From the IMG/VR virus record IMGVR_UViG_3300030450_000558, positions 1 through 32,228 of that record: DNA of 32,228 bases; one strand, written 5' to 3'. This stretch comes from a virus. Of the stretch, positions 13,658 to 20,035 are shown piece by piece. Position 1 is the first letter of the stretch, and every line of letters begins with the position of its first letter. The position numbers and the translations under genes are program-made. The notes below the pieces were generated by a model that was not told the DNA's origin, searched no databases, and worked only from the letters and a program-made list of their open reading frames with translations.

Positions 13658-13844
13658 TAGGGGTCACAGCAGAATTGGTTACCTCAATGATCTTTGCCAT
13701 GTTCTTAGCTGATGGTACTTGAGCCTGGTTATGCTCCCTTGGCAAACACCAACGCCTTGCCATCGTAGCTTCTTTAAAACCAAGTAATATTGCTAACGCT
13801 CTGTAACTTAAATTGTTTTCTCGTCTATATTGATCAAGTGTCAT
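13632..13844 (-). CDS. Cro-like helix-turn-helix regulator
   Basis: 70 residues from the ATG at 13844, preferred over an upstream ATG at 13913 because TAGGA lies about 10 nt before it and the extension lacks a conserved pattern. The helix-turn-helix covers MTLDQYRRENNLSYRALAILLGFKEATMARRWC, then a basic stretch and VPSAKNMAKIIEVTNSAVTPNDF, a normal Cro/C1 tail ('P.....kI...T.g.V.pndf'). It heads the early minus operon and is divergent from the repressor, so it is probably the lytic switch protein binding the palindromes in 13845-14020. Confidence 0.78.
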   Translation of the reverse strand: MTLDQYRRENNLSYRALAILLGFKEATMARRWCLPREHNQAQVPSAKNMAKIIEVTNSAVTPNDFYFKRV

Positions 13845-13895
13845 GATCTTAATTTTCCTATATTTGTATATATACTTGGCGTTTAAAGTAGCTTT

Positions 13896-14015
13896 ATTGT
13901 CAATATTCGTCAATAAAATAAATATATCTTTACAAGGTGACTTTTATCGTCATACTAATAGAGTATGAAATCAATTGCTTCAACATATAGTTTCTTATTG
14001 AGATCTATTCTCAAT
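13896..14015. promoter_or_regulatory. Divergent switch region with operator-like palindromes
   Basis: Three dyads lie between the cro-like and repressor genes. ATTGAGATCTATTCTCAAT (13997-14015) is a perfect 7-5-7 palindrome. ATTGTCAATATTCGTCAAT (13896-13914) has the same length and ATTG...CAAT ends but is imperfect inside. CATACT-AATAG-AGTATG (13951-13967) is a perfect 6-5-6 palindrome. A plus-strand promoter candidate TTTACA-18-TACTAA (13929-13958) has its -10 inside the third dyad. A weaker minus-strand candidate is TTGACG-17-TACTTT, overlapping the second dyad. The layout fits autoregulated Cro and repressor binding. Confidence 0.6.
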
Positions 14016-14044
14016 ATGTTGTGGTTTTGCAAGAGGAGGAAAAG

Positions 14045-14740
14045 TTGACACCATTACAAATAAGCATTAATGATTCTCTTAGGGGAACAGTTCATATGCC
14101 AAACAACTTAGCGACAATGATCGCCAAAAGCGGAATGTTAAAAAGAGATGTTGCGAAAGCTAAAGGCGTGGTTCCAGAAACAATATCAAGACATTGTAAT
14201 GGTCAGCTGCAATTTACATTAAGAGATGCAGAAGACTATGCAAAAATACTTGATTGCACTCCACAAGATATTTTATTTGCTCAAACAGCCACACAAGTTT
14301 TTGGTTATATGGATGAAGGCGTAGTAACAGCATTGACAGTAGAAAATGCTGAAAGTTACTATTGCCCCTGGGTTAAGGTTGTTAATAACATAATAATTTG
14401 CAACCATTCTCACCCAGACAAGCAGTTTTTAAATGGAACTTTTTATTTATTTAATGACGAATCAATTAAAAAAAGAGAAGTAAACCAAGGTTGTTTTATG
14501 AAGTTATCATTATGTAAATTTAAAAATGAAAATAAAATTGTAGTTAGAGTTGTTTATCCAGAGCCTGGCGGAACTTATACACTAGCTCCTATGATGCTAA
14601 ACAAAGATGGTCAAGCTCCTATGAAAGATCAAACTTTACCAGAAAGATCGATTCTTAATAAAATTGAATTAACTTGGGCAACTCCAATATTGTCAGCAGT
14701 ATATCAACCAGAGCTATTTGGAGTAGTTAAAGCAACCTAG
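14045..14740 (+). CDS. Phage repressor, XRE-type HTH with unrecognised C-terminal domain
   Basis: 231 residues from a TTG at 14045, chosen because GAGGAGG (14033-14039) lies 5 nt upstream; an in-frame GTG at 14021 lacks a site. The N-terminal helix-turn-helix (NLATMIAKSGMLKRDVAKAKGVVPETISRHCNGQLQFTLRDAEDYAKILDCTPQDILF) is a standard XRE domain. The C-terminal ~130 residues are beta-rich (VNQGCFMKLSLCKFKNENKIVVRVVYPEPGG) and end LTWATPILSAVYQPELFGVV. I see no Ser-Lys S24/LexA peptidase motif, so RecA-driven self-cleavage is doubtful. Position and orientation make it the lysogeny repressor. Confidence 0.78.
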   Translation: MTPLQISINDSLRGTVHMPNNLATMIAKSGMLKRDVAKAKGVVPETISRHCNGQLQFTLRDAEDYAKILDCTPQDILFAQTATQVFGYMDEGVVTALTVENAESYYCPWVKVVNNIIICNHSHPDKQFLNGTFYLFNDESIKKREVNQGCFMKLSLCKFKNENKIVVRVVYPEPGGTYTLAPMMLNKDGQAPMKDQTLPERSILNKIELTWATPILSAVYQPELFGVVKAT

Positions 14741-14762
14741 TTGATTGAATAAATATATGTGC

Positions 14763-14817
14763 TTGACTTTTAAAGTCGTATAGGATTACAATCCCTCTCA
14801 AAGAGATTAAGAGGGAT
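14763..14817 (+). promoter_or_regulatory. Recombination-operon promoter with operator and leader inverted repeat
   Basis: A strong sigma-70 match, TTGACT (14763-14768), 18-bp spacer, TACAAT (14787-14792). The palindrome GACTTT-T-AAAGTC (14765-14777) overlaps the -35 and is a likely operator. ATCCCTCT (14791-14798) and AGAGGGAT (14810-14817) form a perfect 8-bp inverted repeat whose right arm holds the GAGGGA ribosome site, 4 nt before ATG. The predicted start of transcription (~14799) would exclude the left arm, so the hairpin would form only in read-through RNA from the repressor gene. Confidence 0.7.
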
Positions 14818-14820
14818 ACA

Positions 14821-15744
14821 ATGACATTTCCAACAACGCCCCAATGGGCATCAAATAAAAATTACTTATGGCATAGCAATCCAGAATCAAGACCAATATG
14901 CCGTACTTATTTTGATAAATGTGTAATCAGACCCAAGGTTAATCTTTGCTGGTCTGTTTTAAAAGATGAGGCTAAAGGCGATAAGCAGTTAGCGTCACAG
15001 CAAATTGAACTTTATAATAATGATGCAGCAAAAATGTTTGCTGGTAGAACCATCCAAACATTAGCTGATGATCTTTTAATTGGATCTGCTGATACAATGG
15101 AAGATGCCATTGAAGCTGGTGCAGAGTTATTTTCAGAATATAAACCTAGAACCTGGGATGAAGGCAAAGATGAACGGCAGCATGAATTAAATAGAGATAG
15201 TTTTAGCCTGGTTCTTAAAAACGCTGTAAATGGGATTAAAGAAGCTCAGACCCAATTAAAATTAAATAGATTAACTGGCGAGAAAGAAATATTTGCCAAT
15301 GTTCCTGGACTAGCTTTGCCCTTTAATGGCAGACCAGATTATTCCAGCTCGATAGAATTAAAAACAACCTGGGCAAGTGTTGCCAATACCAAATCTGGTA
15401 AAAGATCAGCAAGCTTGCCATCAAAACCCAGCTGGTCACATATATGCCAGGTAAGTGGTTATTGGTATCATACAAAACGCCCTCAAGCGATTGTGTATGC
15501 CAATGAAAGTGATTACCGCATATTTACAGCAGAAAACTGCGACAAGCTTACTGAGGAAGGTTTAATCGCCACCTTTAACTGGGTTGTAGCTAAATGTCGC
15601 ATTAGAGAATACCAACTTAAAAACTCTGAAAATGTCCAGGATCTTATTCAAGGAATTGAACCAGATTTTTCACATATGTGGGCATGGGATATTCATCCAG
15701 ATGTTTTAAAAGAAGCCAAAAAATTATGGGGGTTTATACAATGA
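14821..15744 (+). CDS. PD-(D/E)XK nuclease, recombination exonuclease
   Basis: 307 residues. The RecB/Cas4-like nuclease core is visible as GLALPFNGRPDYSSSIELKTTW (~residues 159-180): GRPD supplies the catalytic Asp and IELKT the E-x-K. A helix with HICQVSGYWYHTKRPQAIVYAN follows, the 'Q...Y.......a.l.y' motif of this family. The N-terminal ~150 residues are helical. Paired with the annealing protein two genes on, it is the expected 5'-3' exonuclease partner of a Red-like system, making ssDNA for annealing. It is the first gene of the operon and overlaps the next by ATGA. Confidence 0.78.
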   Translation: MTFPTTPQWASNKNYLWHSNPESRPICRTYFDKCVIRPKVNLCWSVLKDEAKGDKQLASQQIELYNNDAAKMFAGRTIQTLADDLLIGSADTMEDAIEAGAELFSEYKPRTWDEGKDERQHELNRDSFSLVLKNAVNGIKEAQTQLKLNRLTGEKEIFANVPGLALPFNGRPDYSSSIELKTTWASVANTKSGKRSASLPSKPSWSHICQVSGYWYHTKRPQAIVYANESDYRIFTAENCDKLTEEGLIATFNWVVAKCRIREYQLKNSENVQDLIQGIEPDFSHMWAWDIHPDVLKEAKKLWGFIQ

Positions 15745-15908
15745 ATCATAAATATTTAAAGATCCATTTAGAAAGAACTAATAGTGATCTAAAAAAAATT
15801 AACTGGCGTTTTATTAAAAAAGCGGTTGTAGAGTGTTTAACCTTTATGGGTTTAATGTTTAGCCTCTACTGCCTTTATCTACTTTTATATGGCTGGGGGT
15901 TCTACTAA
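15741..15908 (+). CDS. Small single-pass membrane protein
   Basis: 55 residues from the ATG at 15741 overlapping the exonuclease stop (ATGA); an upstream ATG at 15678 would run 67 nt into the previous gene. The N-terminal half is basic (HKYLKIHLERTNSDLKKINWRFIKKA). The C-terminal half is one hydrophobic helix (ECLTFMGLMFSLYCLYLLLYGW). A positive cytoplasmic N-terminus and a terminal anchor suggest an inner-membrane protein. A membrane protein inside a recombination operon may be a host-modifying or exclusion factor; no family recognised. It overlaps the next start by one base. Confidence 0.65.
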   Translation: MNHKYLKIHLERTNSDLKKINWRFIKKAVVECLTFMGLMFSLYCLYLLLYGWGFY

Positions 15909-16243
15909 TGCAGATTAATATGTTTACTGCATTAGATGTTCCTCGAAATGCAAGAGAAGCTAGGTTTGTAAAATTTCATCAAGAGCATCCGATTGTTTAT
16001 AATTTGTGGGATAGATTTACCAGGGAAGCTATGAACAGAGGCATGAAGAAAATAGGAGCTGCTCTTATCATGGAGCGGATTAGATGGGAAACAAGTATAA
16101 CCATTGAAGATGCCAGACCAGATGGAAAGAAATTAAAATTAAATGATCATCACAAGGCGTATTATTCACGACTATGGATGAAGAACAACCCAGAGCATAA
16201 GGGTATTTTTAACACAAGGGGAGTAGAGGGAGATAATGACTGA
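15908..16243 (+). CDS. Conserved phage hypothetical protein
   Basis: 111 residues. It has the pattern of a widespread phage protein: 'ar..kFh.ehP.vy.lf.rf..ea...G.kk....li..rirWe' (ARFVKFHQEHPIVYNLWDRFTREAMNRGMKKIGAALIMERIRWETSITIED), then KLKLNDHHKAYYSRLWMKNNPEHKGIF. It is predicted helical and soluble. Members are commonly encoded in phage recombination/replication regions; function unknown. The start shares a base with the previous stop (TAATG) and the end overlaps the annealing-protein start by 8 nt. Confidence 0.65.
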   Translation: MQINMFTALDVPRNAREARFVKFHQEHPIVYNLWDRFTREAMNRGMKKIGAALIMERIRWETSITIEDARPDGKKLKLNDHHKAYYSRLWMKNNPEHKGIFNTRGVEGDND

Positions 16244-16871
16244 CATAGAAAAACTTATGAGTGCCGTTAATGATTTAAATAAATCACATGGCGTTACTCA
16301 AAAAGGCGGCAAGCAATATACAGAGGTTGCAAAAAGAGTAGAGGTTTTTAGGAAACATTTAGGATTCAAATATAGCATTAATACAAACATCATTTTAGAT
16401 AATGAAAAAAGAGTAGTAATGAAAGCACAAATATTTGACCTGGCAAATACTGCATTGCCTATTGGCGAGGGTTATGCTGAAGAGATTAGAGGCAGCTCAT
16501 TAGTAAATAAAACTTCACCTATAGAGAATTGTGAAACATCTGCTATTGGTCGTGCATTAGCTTCTCTTGGCTTGCATGGCGGTCAATATGCCTCGGTAAA
16601 TGAAATAGAAAAAGCTGAAAACAATGAAAAGAATATAGATGAGAACAAAAAAGAAATTCCAAAGGCTGAAGAAAAAAAGACAGACTGGGTTCAATATGTT
16701 TCTCAGCAAACTCAAAATATAAAAAATATGAAGACACTATCTGCTTTGTCTAGCTGGGCAAATAGTGAAGGAGCAAATTTAAAAGTTTTAGCAGAAGCTG
16801 ACAATGCTAAATGGAAAGCACTTTTTAACACCTGGTCAGCAAGAAATGAGGAGATAAAAGAAGATGGGTAA
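16236..16871 (+). CDS. Single-strand annealing protein (ERF/Rad52-like)
   Basis: 211 residues. The conserved core is GGKQYTEVAKRVEVFRKHLG ... INTNIILDNEKRVVMKAQIFD ... GEGYAEEIRGSSLVNKTSPIENCETSAIGRALASLGL-HGGQYAS (about residues 24-127), typical of phage annealing proteins of the ERF/Rad52-like group. The C-terminal third is Lys/Glu-rich with two helices ending in an acidic tail, likely for partner binding. With the upstream exonuclease it forms a recombination pair. It overlaps the next gene by 8 nt. The exact subfamily cannot be fixed by eye. Confidence 0.7.
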   Translation: MTDIEKLMSAVNDLNKSHGVTQKGGKQYTEVAKRVEVFRKHLGFKYSINTNIILDNEKRVVMKAQIFDLANTALPIGEGYAEEIRGSSLVNKTSPIENCETSAIGRALASLGLHGGQYASVNEIEKAENNEKNIDENKKEIPKAEEKKTDWVQYVSQQTQNIKNMKTLSALSSWANSEGANLKVLAEADNAKWKALFNTWSARNEEIKEDG

Positions 16872-17232
16872 ACCACAATTTAAAAACAGCTCAATGAGAT
16901 TAAATTCTGATATAGCAATTACTGATAAAGTAAGTGTTAGTTTCTGGTTTAATATTGACGATGAGAAGCTAGTAGAACAGCTGGAGCGATATTATGTAAT
17001 GACTGGCAATAAGCCTAATTTACAATATCAAAGAAAAGATGGTGATCGATATACTGTCGTTGCCACCAGCAGTTTATTTATTCCAGATGAAAGAGCGGAT
17101 GAGTTAAGAGCATCAGCTCCACCAAAAGAGGAAGAGCCGTCACAGCAAAATTCAATAACACAAGAAGAAGACCAAGGTCTTCCAGAACAAATAGATGGAG
17201 ATAGTTATAATGGTTTCCCTGGATCAAATTGA
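16864..17232 (+). CDS. Hypothetical protein, possible ssDNA-binding accessory
   Basis: 122 residues. The first ~80 look beta-rich (DKVSVSFWFNIDDEKLVEQLERYYVMTGNKPNLQYQRKDGDRYTVVATSSLFIP). The last 40 are Pro/Glu/Gln-rich and acidic, ending GDSYNGFPGSN. A globular N-terminus with a disordered acidic tail recalls phage ssDNA-binding proteins, and it follows the annealing protein, but no OB-fold signature is certain. It overlaps both neighbours (8 nt upstream; 23 nt with the next gene's preferred start). Confidence 0.5.
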   Translation: MGKPQFKNSSMRLNSDIAITDKVSVSFWFNIDDEKLVEQLERYYVMTGNKPNLQYQRKDGDRYTVVATSSLFIPDERADELRASAPPKEEEPSQQNSITQEEDQGLPEQIDGDSYNGFPGSN

Positions 17233-17461
17233 ATTTTTAAACACGCCTAAAGCGACTGCAATAATTTTGTGGGGCAGCTGGAACGATACCACTAGAAAAA
17301 GAATTTATAGATGGATCACTTCTGGAAAATTAAAAGCTGAAAAAGATGGAAAAAGATATTGGGTTCCGCATAAAGAAATCATGAAATATATTTCTATTGA
17401 AAATAATTTGCCAGCAGAAGAAGAAATTGTGCCAAGCGATATGAATTTCGGAAATGGCTAA
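17210..17461 (+). CDS. xis: Excisionase / MerR-type HTH protein
   Basis: 83 residues from the ATG at 17210; GGAG at 17197-17200 precedes it at a good distance, while the ATG at 17195 overlaps that site. The winged-helix pattern of phage excisionases is present: FLNTPKATAIILWGSWNDTTRKRIYRWITSGKLKAEKDGKRYWVPHKEIMKYI ('...lgvs..ti.rwi..G.L.a...g.r.wv....i'). As Xis it would bend DNA at att and steer integrase to excision. It is last in the recombination operon, convergent with integrase across a shared terminator, so it is expressed with lytic genes, opposite to integrase. Confidence 0.68.
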   Translation: MVSLDQIEFLNTPKATAIILWGSWNDTTRKRIYRWITSGKLKAEKDGKRYWVPHKEIMKYISIENNLPAEEEIVPSDMNFGNG

Positions 17462-17488
17462 AAAACGCCTTGATTTAAGAAGCATATA

Positions 17489-17509
17489 AGGGGCATAAAG
17501 ATGCCCCCT
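17489..17509. terminator. Shared terminator between convergent recombination operon and integrase
   Basis: GGGGCAT (17490-17496), loop AAAG, ATGCCCC (17501-17507) form a perfect 7-bp GC-rich stem, extendable by AA/TT past one unpaired C. It sits in the 79-nt gap between two convergent genes, as expected for a bidirectional terminator. T-tracts on either side are short. Confidence 0.68.
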
Positions 17510-17540
17510 TGTATGATTAGACCTTGGGAAACTAAGATCT

Positions 17541-18698
17541 CTAGTTGCCGTACATAGCCGCCGCAGAAGCTGATCTAGCTTTTTCTTGCTTGGCTTCGTT
17601 CTTTACATAGTGACCATACTGCTGATAAGTAAAATTTGGCTTGGCATGACCCATTAAAGAAGCTACCTCTGCCCAATCTTCACCTAAACCAGAAAGTTGA
17701 GATGATGCAAAGAAATGTCTAAAGTCACCCCACCTAATTAAATCTACTCCAGCATCTTCACATAAAAGTTTTGTAATTGGGTTAAATCTTTTTTGACCTA
17801 TAACTGTTCCTAATTTATTTGGAAAAACAAGATCTGAACTTTTGCTATATTTAGATTTCATCTTCCATTCTTTTAAAACAGACATTGTTTTTACATCTAT
17901 TGGTATTACTCTTAAACCTCTTTTTGTTTTTGGCTCACCAATAATTAATGTGGAATGTTTTACTGCTCCAATAACTTTTACCTGGTTAGCATCAAAATCT
18001 ATTTCACTCCATTTGACAGCTCTTAATTCGCCTTGCCTCATTCCAGATGCTATCGCCAATAAAACCATAGATCTAATTTTTAACTTTTGTTTTGGTAAAG
18101 CATCTCTAATTATTTTTTGAATAATCTCTGGTTGTATTTTTACAGATTTATCAGATATGTCAGATGAAGATCCAAATGTAAATTTATCTAATGGGTTGTA
18201 GCTAATCCATCTTTTTAAAGAACAATAATTAAAAAATGATTTTAAATGTTTCAATCTTTTTTCAGCAGTAGCTTTAGATTTATTTTCACCTAAAAAATGT
18301 TTTTTAAAATCTTGTACTAAATCATCCTGGTTAATTGGCTTAACTAATTGTCCAAGAAAATGGTTTTCAAATAATTTACCATCAATCTTATATTTTAAAA
18401 TAAAATTTAAGCTGCCTTTAATATCAGCAAAATGGCTTTTAGAAATTTCGTTATTTGATTTTCTATTATCCTGGTGAACCATAAACTGATCAAAAGCATC
18501 TTTAACTTTAATGTCTTTGACCTCTTCTTTAACAACCATGCCTAAAGTAAATTTAGCTAGTAATTCTTTAGCCTCTTTTTCAGCTTCTACTTTTGTAGCA
18601 TAGTTTCCATAGTTAGGAGTATTAATACCAATTCTTCTTGTATCAATAACATACACTCCTGGTCTATCTGTTCTTTCTTTTACATTTAATGCCTTCAT
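17541..18698 (-). CDS. int: Tyrosine-type integrase
   Basis: 385 residues from the ATG at 18698, chosen because AAGGGGA precedes it; the frame is open to 18773 but crosses the promoter. The N-terminal arm-binding part (PGVYVIDTRRIGINTPNYGNYATKVEAEKEAKELLAKF), core-binding domain (~60-175) and catalytic domain are complete. Catalytic residues: R221 (SGMRQGEL), K257 or K259 (PKTKRGL), R327 and H328 (GDFRHFF), H351 (MGHAK) and nucleophile Y361 (QQYGHY). The first His of the usual HxxR is Gly (G324). It catalyses recombination between attP and host tRNA-Asp. It is transcribed away from attP from its own promoter. Confidence 0.93.
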   Translation of the reverse strand: MKALNVKERTDRPGVYVIDTRRIGINTPNYGNYATKVEAEKEAKELLAKFTLGMVVKEEVKDIKVKDAFDQFMVHQDNRKSNNEISKSHFADIKGSLNFILKYKIDGKLFENHFLGQLVKPINQDDLVQDFKKHFLGENKSKATAEKRLKHLKSFFNYCSLKRWISYNPLDKFTFGSSSDISDKSVKIQPEIIQKIIRDALPKQKLKIRSMVLLAIASGMRQGELRAVKWSEIDFDANQVKVIGAVKHSTLIIGEPKTKRGLRVIPIDVKTMSVLKEWKMKSKYSKSSDLVFPNKLGTVIGQKRFNPITKLLCEDAGVDLIRWGDFRHFFASSQLSGLGEDWAEVASLMGHAKPNFTYQQYGHYVKNEAKQEKARSASAAAMYGN

Positions 18699-18723
18699 TT
18701 TAGTTTCCCCTTTGTTCTGTTTT

Positions 18724-18742
18724 TGATTCTTTTTGCGAATCA
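18724..18742. promoter_or_regulatory. Palindrome in the integrase leader
   Basis: TGATTC and GAATCA arms flank a 7-nt TTTTTGC spacer, between the -10 and the start codon of integrase. It may be an operator or a leader hairpin. No functional evidence beyond position. Confidence 0.4.
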
Positions 18743-18751
18743 CTTGATTTA

Positions 18752-18781
18752 AATATACACCGAAATGACACACAAAGTCAA
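18752..18781 (-). promoter_or_regulatory. Integrase promoter
   Basis: On the minus strand TTGACT (18781-18776), 18-bp spacer, TATATT (18757-18752), about 53 nt before the integrase ATG. The two TGTACCCA repeats at 18788-18806 lie just upstream of the -35, so integrase binding to its arm sites could regulate its own promoter. Confidence 0.72.
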
Positions 18782-18787
18782 ATAAAT

Positions 18788-18806
18788 TGTACCCAAAATG
18801 TACCCA
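18788..18806. repeat. attP-proximal TGTACCCA pair (left arm)
   Basis: TGTACCCA at 18788-18795 and 18799-18806, exactly 11 bp apart, in a TTGTACCCAAAATGTACCC context. Direct octamers at helical spacing beside an integrase gene are the normal form of integrase arm-type sites. Confidence 0.7.
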
Positions 18807-18876
18807 AGGAGATTTTTGGCGGCAAGATAAGTTAGCTACAATCGTGCTAACCTATTGATATTGTTGAGAAAAGAGA

Positions 18877-18921
18877 TGGCGAGAGTGAAGGGACTCGAAC
18901 CCTCGACCTCCGGCGTGACAG
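18877..18921 (-). other. attP core: 3' half of a tRNA-Asp(GTC) gene
   Basis: Read on the minus strand, 18921-18877 gives anticodon loop CTGTCAC (anticodon GTC, 18919-18917), the 3' anticodon stem GCCGG, variable loop, T-arm GAGGG-TTCGAGT-CCCTT, acceptor strand CACTCTC, discriminator G73 and CCA. The 5' half is absent: upstream bases (GTCGTA) cannot pair with GCCGG. G73 and GTC identify tRNA-Asp. This is the phage copy of the host tRNA 3' end, the usual core that restores the tRNA after integration. Crossover probably occurs in or near the anticodon loop. Confidence 0.88.
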
Positions 18922-19007
18922 TACGACATTTTGGGGTAATGGGTTCCCATGTTTGGCAGAAAACAGTCATTTAGTATAATGGCTTGCCATGTGTTCCCAC
19001 ACAAAAC

Positions 19008-19037
19008 TGTACCCAGATTGTACCCAAAATGTACCCA
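19008..19037. repeat. TGTACCCA triplet (right arm of attP)
   Basis: TGTACCCA at 19008-19015, 19019-19026 and 19030-19037, each 11 bp apart. They are in the same orientation as the pair on the other side of the core. Between core and triplet lie related GTTCCCA elements (near 18952 and 18993) that might bind excisionase. The rest of 18922-19077 holds no gene. Confidence 0.7.
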
Positions 19038-19077
19038 AATATTGCATACATTTATGATTTATACTTTTAAAGAAAAG

Positions 19078-19539
19078 TCAAGTTATTAATCCTTGTCTAT
19101 AACCATTAGTTCTATCGTAAGTTAATAATTGTTTTCTTGGATCTGGTGAAATTGAACAATGAACCCACCCAGTATTTCCACCAGTATAACATTCTAAAAT
19201 GAGCTGATCGAAATCTAGGTTCTCATTTATAAAATGACAGAGATCAATATTTGGTATTCCAGGAACTTCAAAATCTACAGCAGCAACATCTTTTTCTTTG
19301 CAACAATGCTGTGACTTCAATGGATCTGATCCGATGGCAATACATAACTCACTACTCCTAAATCCAGAACTAGGAGTAAATGGTATTTCGTAATGATCTC
19401 TAACTGGCTGCAATATTTTTTCAGCAATTAATTTGAGATTTTGTTCTTGTAGTTTATTAGGATTATTTGGGATTCCTCTTCTTTCCGCTGTCTGCGATTT
19501 TGTTAATTCTAATAGACTAAAATTTTCTGTCAGTTTCAT
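19078..19539 (-). CDS. Endolysin, peptidase M15A-type
   Basis: 153 residues, a single-domain enzyme of the expected size. Family motifs: FSLLELTKSQTAERRGIPN, LQPVRDHYEIPFTPSSGFRSSELCIAIGS, SQHCCKEKDVAAVDFE and GWVHCSISPDPR. The zinc ligands are H of SQH, D of AVDFE and H of WVH. It cleaves peptidoglycan peptide cross-links. No signal peptide is seen, so release depends on the holin encoded 88 nt upstream. The ATG has AGGAAG about 8 nt before it. It is the last gene of the lysis/fibre operon and ends next to attP. Confidence 0.83.
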   Translation of the reverse strand: MKLTENFSLLELTKSQTAERRGIPNNPNKLQEQNLKLIAEKILQPVRDHYEIPFTPSSGFRSSELCIAIGSDPLKSQHCCKEKDVAAVDFEVPGIPNIDLCHFINENLDFDQLILECYTGGNTGWVHCSISPDPRKQLLTYDRTNGYRQGLIT

Positions 19540-19627
19540 TTTCTTCTTCCTAAACTATTGCAATGTTTCATGTAAAAGTAGTTACTTATTTTGTTAAAAA
19601 AATTTGAAATCTTTAAATAGAACATTG

Positions 19628-20035
19628 TCATTTCTTCATGTTCTCCCTTGCTACACCTTTTGTTTTTTCCCATGACCTCATTCCAGATAATCCTAATAAA
19701 CTCATGGTCAATCCTATTAACCCATCGGTTGGTATGTTAATCATAGGTATATCAGAACCAGTAACTAGAATTGTCCATGTTGCAATAGGTTTTAAAAAAA
19801 ATTCCCATAATAAACCCAGACTGCAAATCCACATTATGGCTGGTCTTGCACCAGCTACAAATAAAGAGGGATGTTTGGCTTGTTCTACATTAGCTTGTAT
19901 TTGACCTTTAGCTAATTCTTGAGCATGGCGTTCTGCCATTGTAGCTAGATCATGTGCGAGTTTATTTTTTACATCCTTATCTTCAATAAACTTTCCGAGA
20001 AGTTTACTTACTGGATTTATTAGAGCTGTTAGCAT
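19628..20035 (-). CDS. Holin, GTA-type (3TM family)
   Basis: 135 residues from the ATG at 20035, selected for the ideal AAGGAG 6 nt upstream; a longer frame to 20074 lacks a site. The signature HPSLFVAGARPAIMWICSLGLLWEFFLKPI matches the holin family found in gene transfer agents and marine phages. An N-terminal amphipathic/coiled region (KLAHDLATMAERHAQELAKGQIQANVEQAK) precedes two clear membrane helices (~62-90 and ~103-118). It permeabilises the inner membrane to release endolysin. It overlaps the preceding gene by 32 nt. Confidence 0.8.
   Translation of the reverse strand: MLTALINPVSKLLGKFIEDKDVKNKLAHDLATMAERHAQELAKGQIQANVEQAKHPSLFVAGARPAIMWICSLGLLWEFFLKPIATWTILVTGSDIPMINIPTDGLIGLTMSLLGLSGMRSWEKTKGVARENMKK

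Noticed and set aside
18699-18773. 25-residue N-terminal extension of integrase
   Set aside because: It runs through the predicted -10 and leader palindrome, while the ATG at 18698 has a good ribosome site.
18877-18927. Complete tRNA gene
   Set aside because: The 5' half (acceptor, D-arm, 5' anticodon stem) is missing; only the att core is present.
19560-19627. Distant inverted repeat CAATGTT / AACATTG in the 88-nt gap upstream of endolysin
   Set aside because: Short arms separated by 54 bp in AT-rich DNA; no further support.
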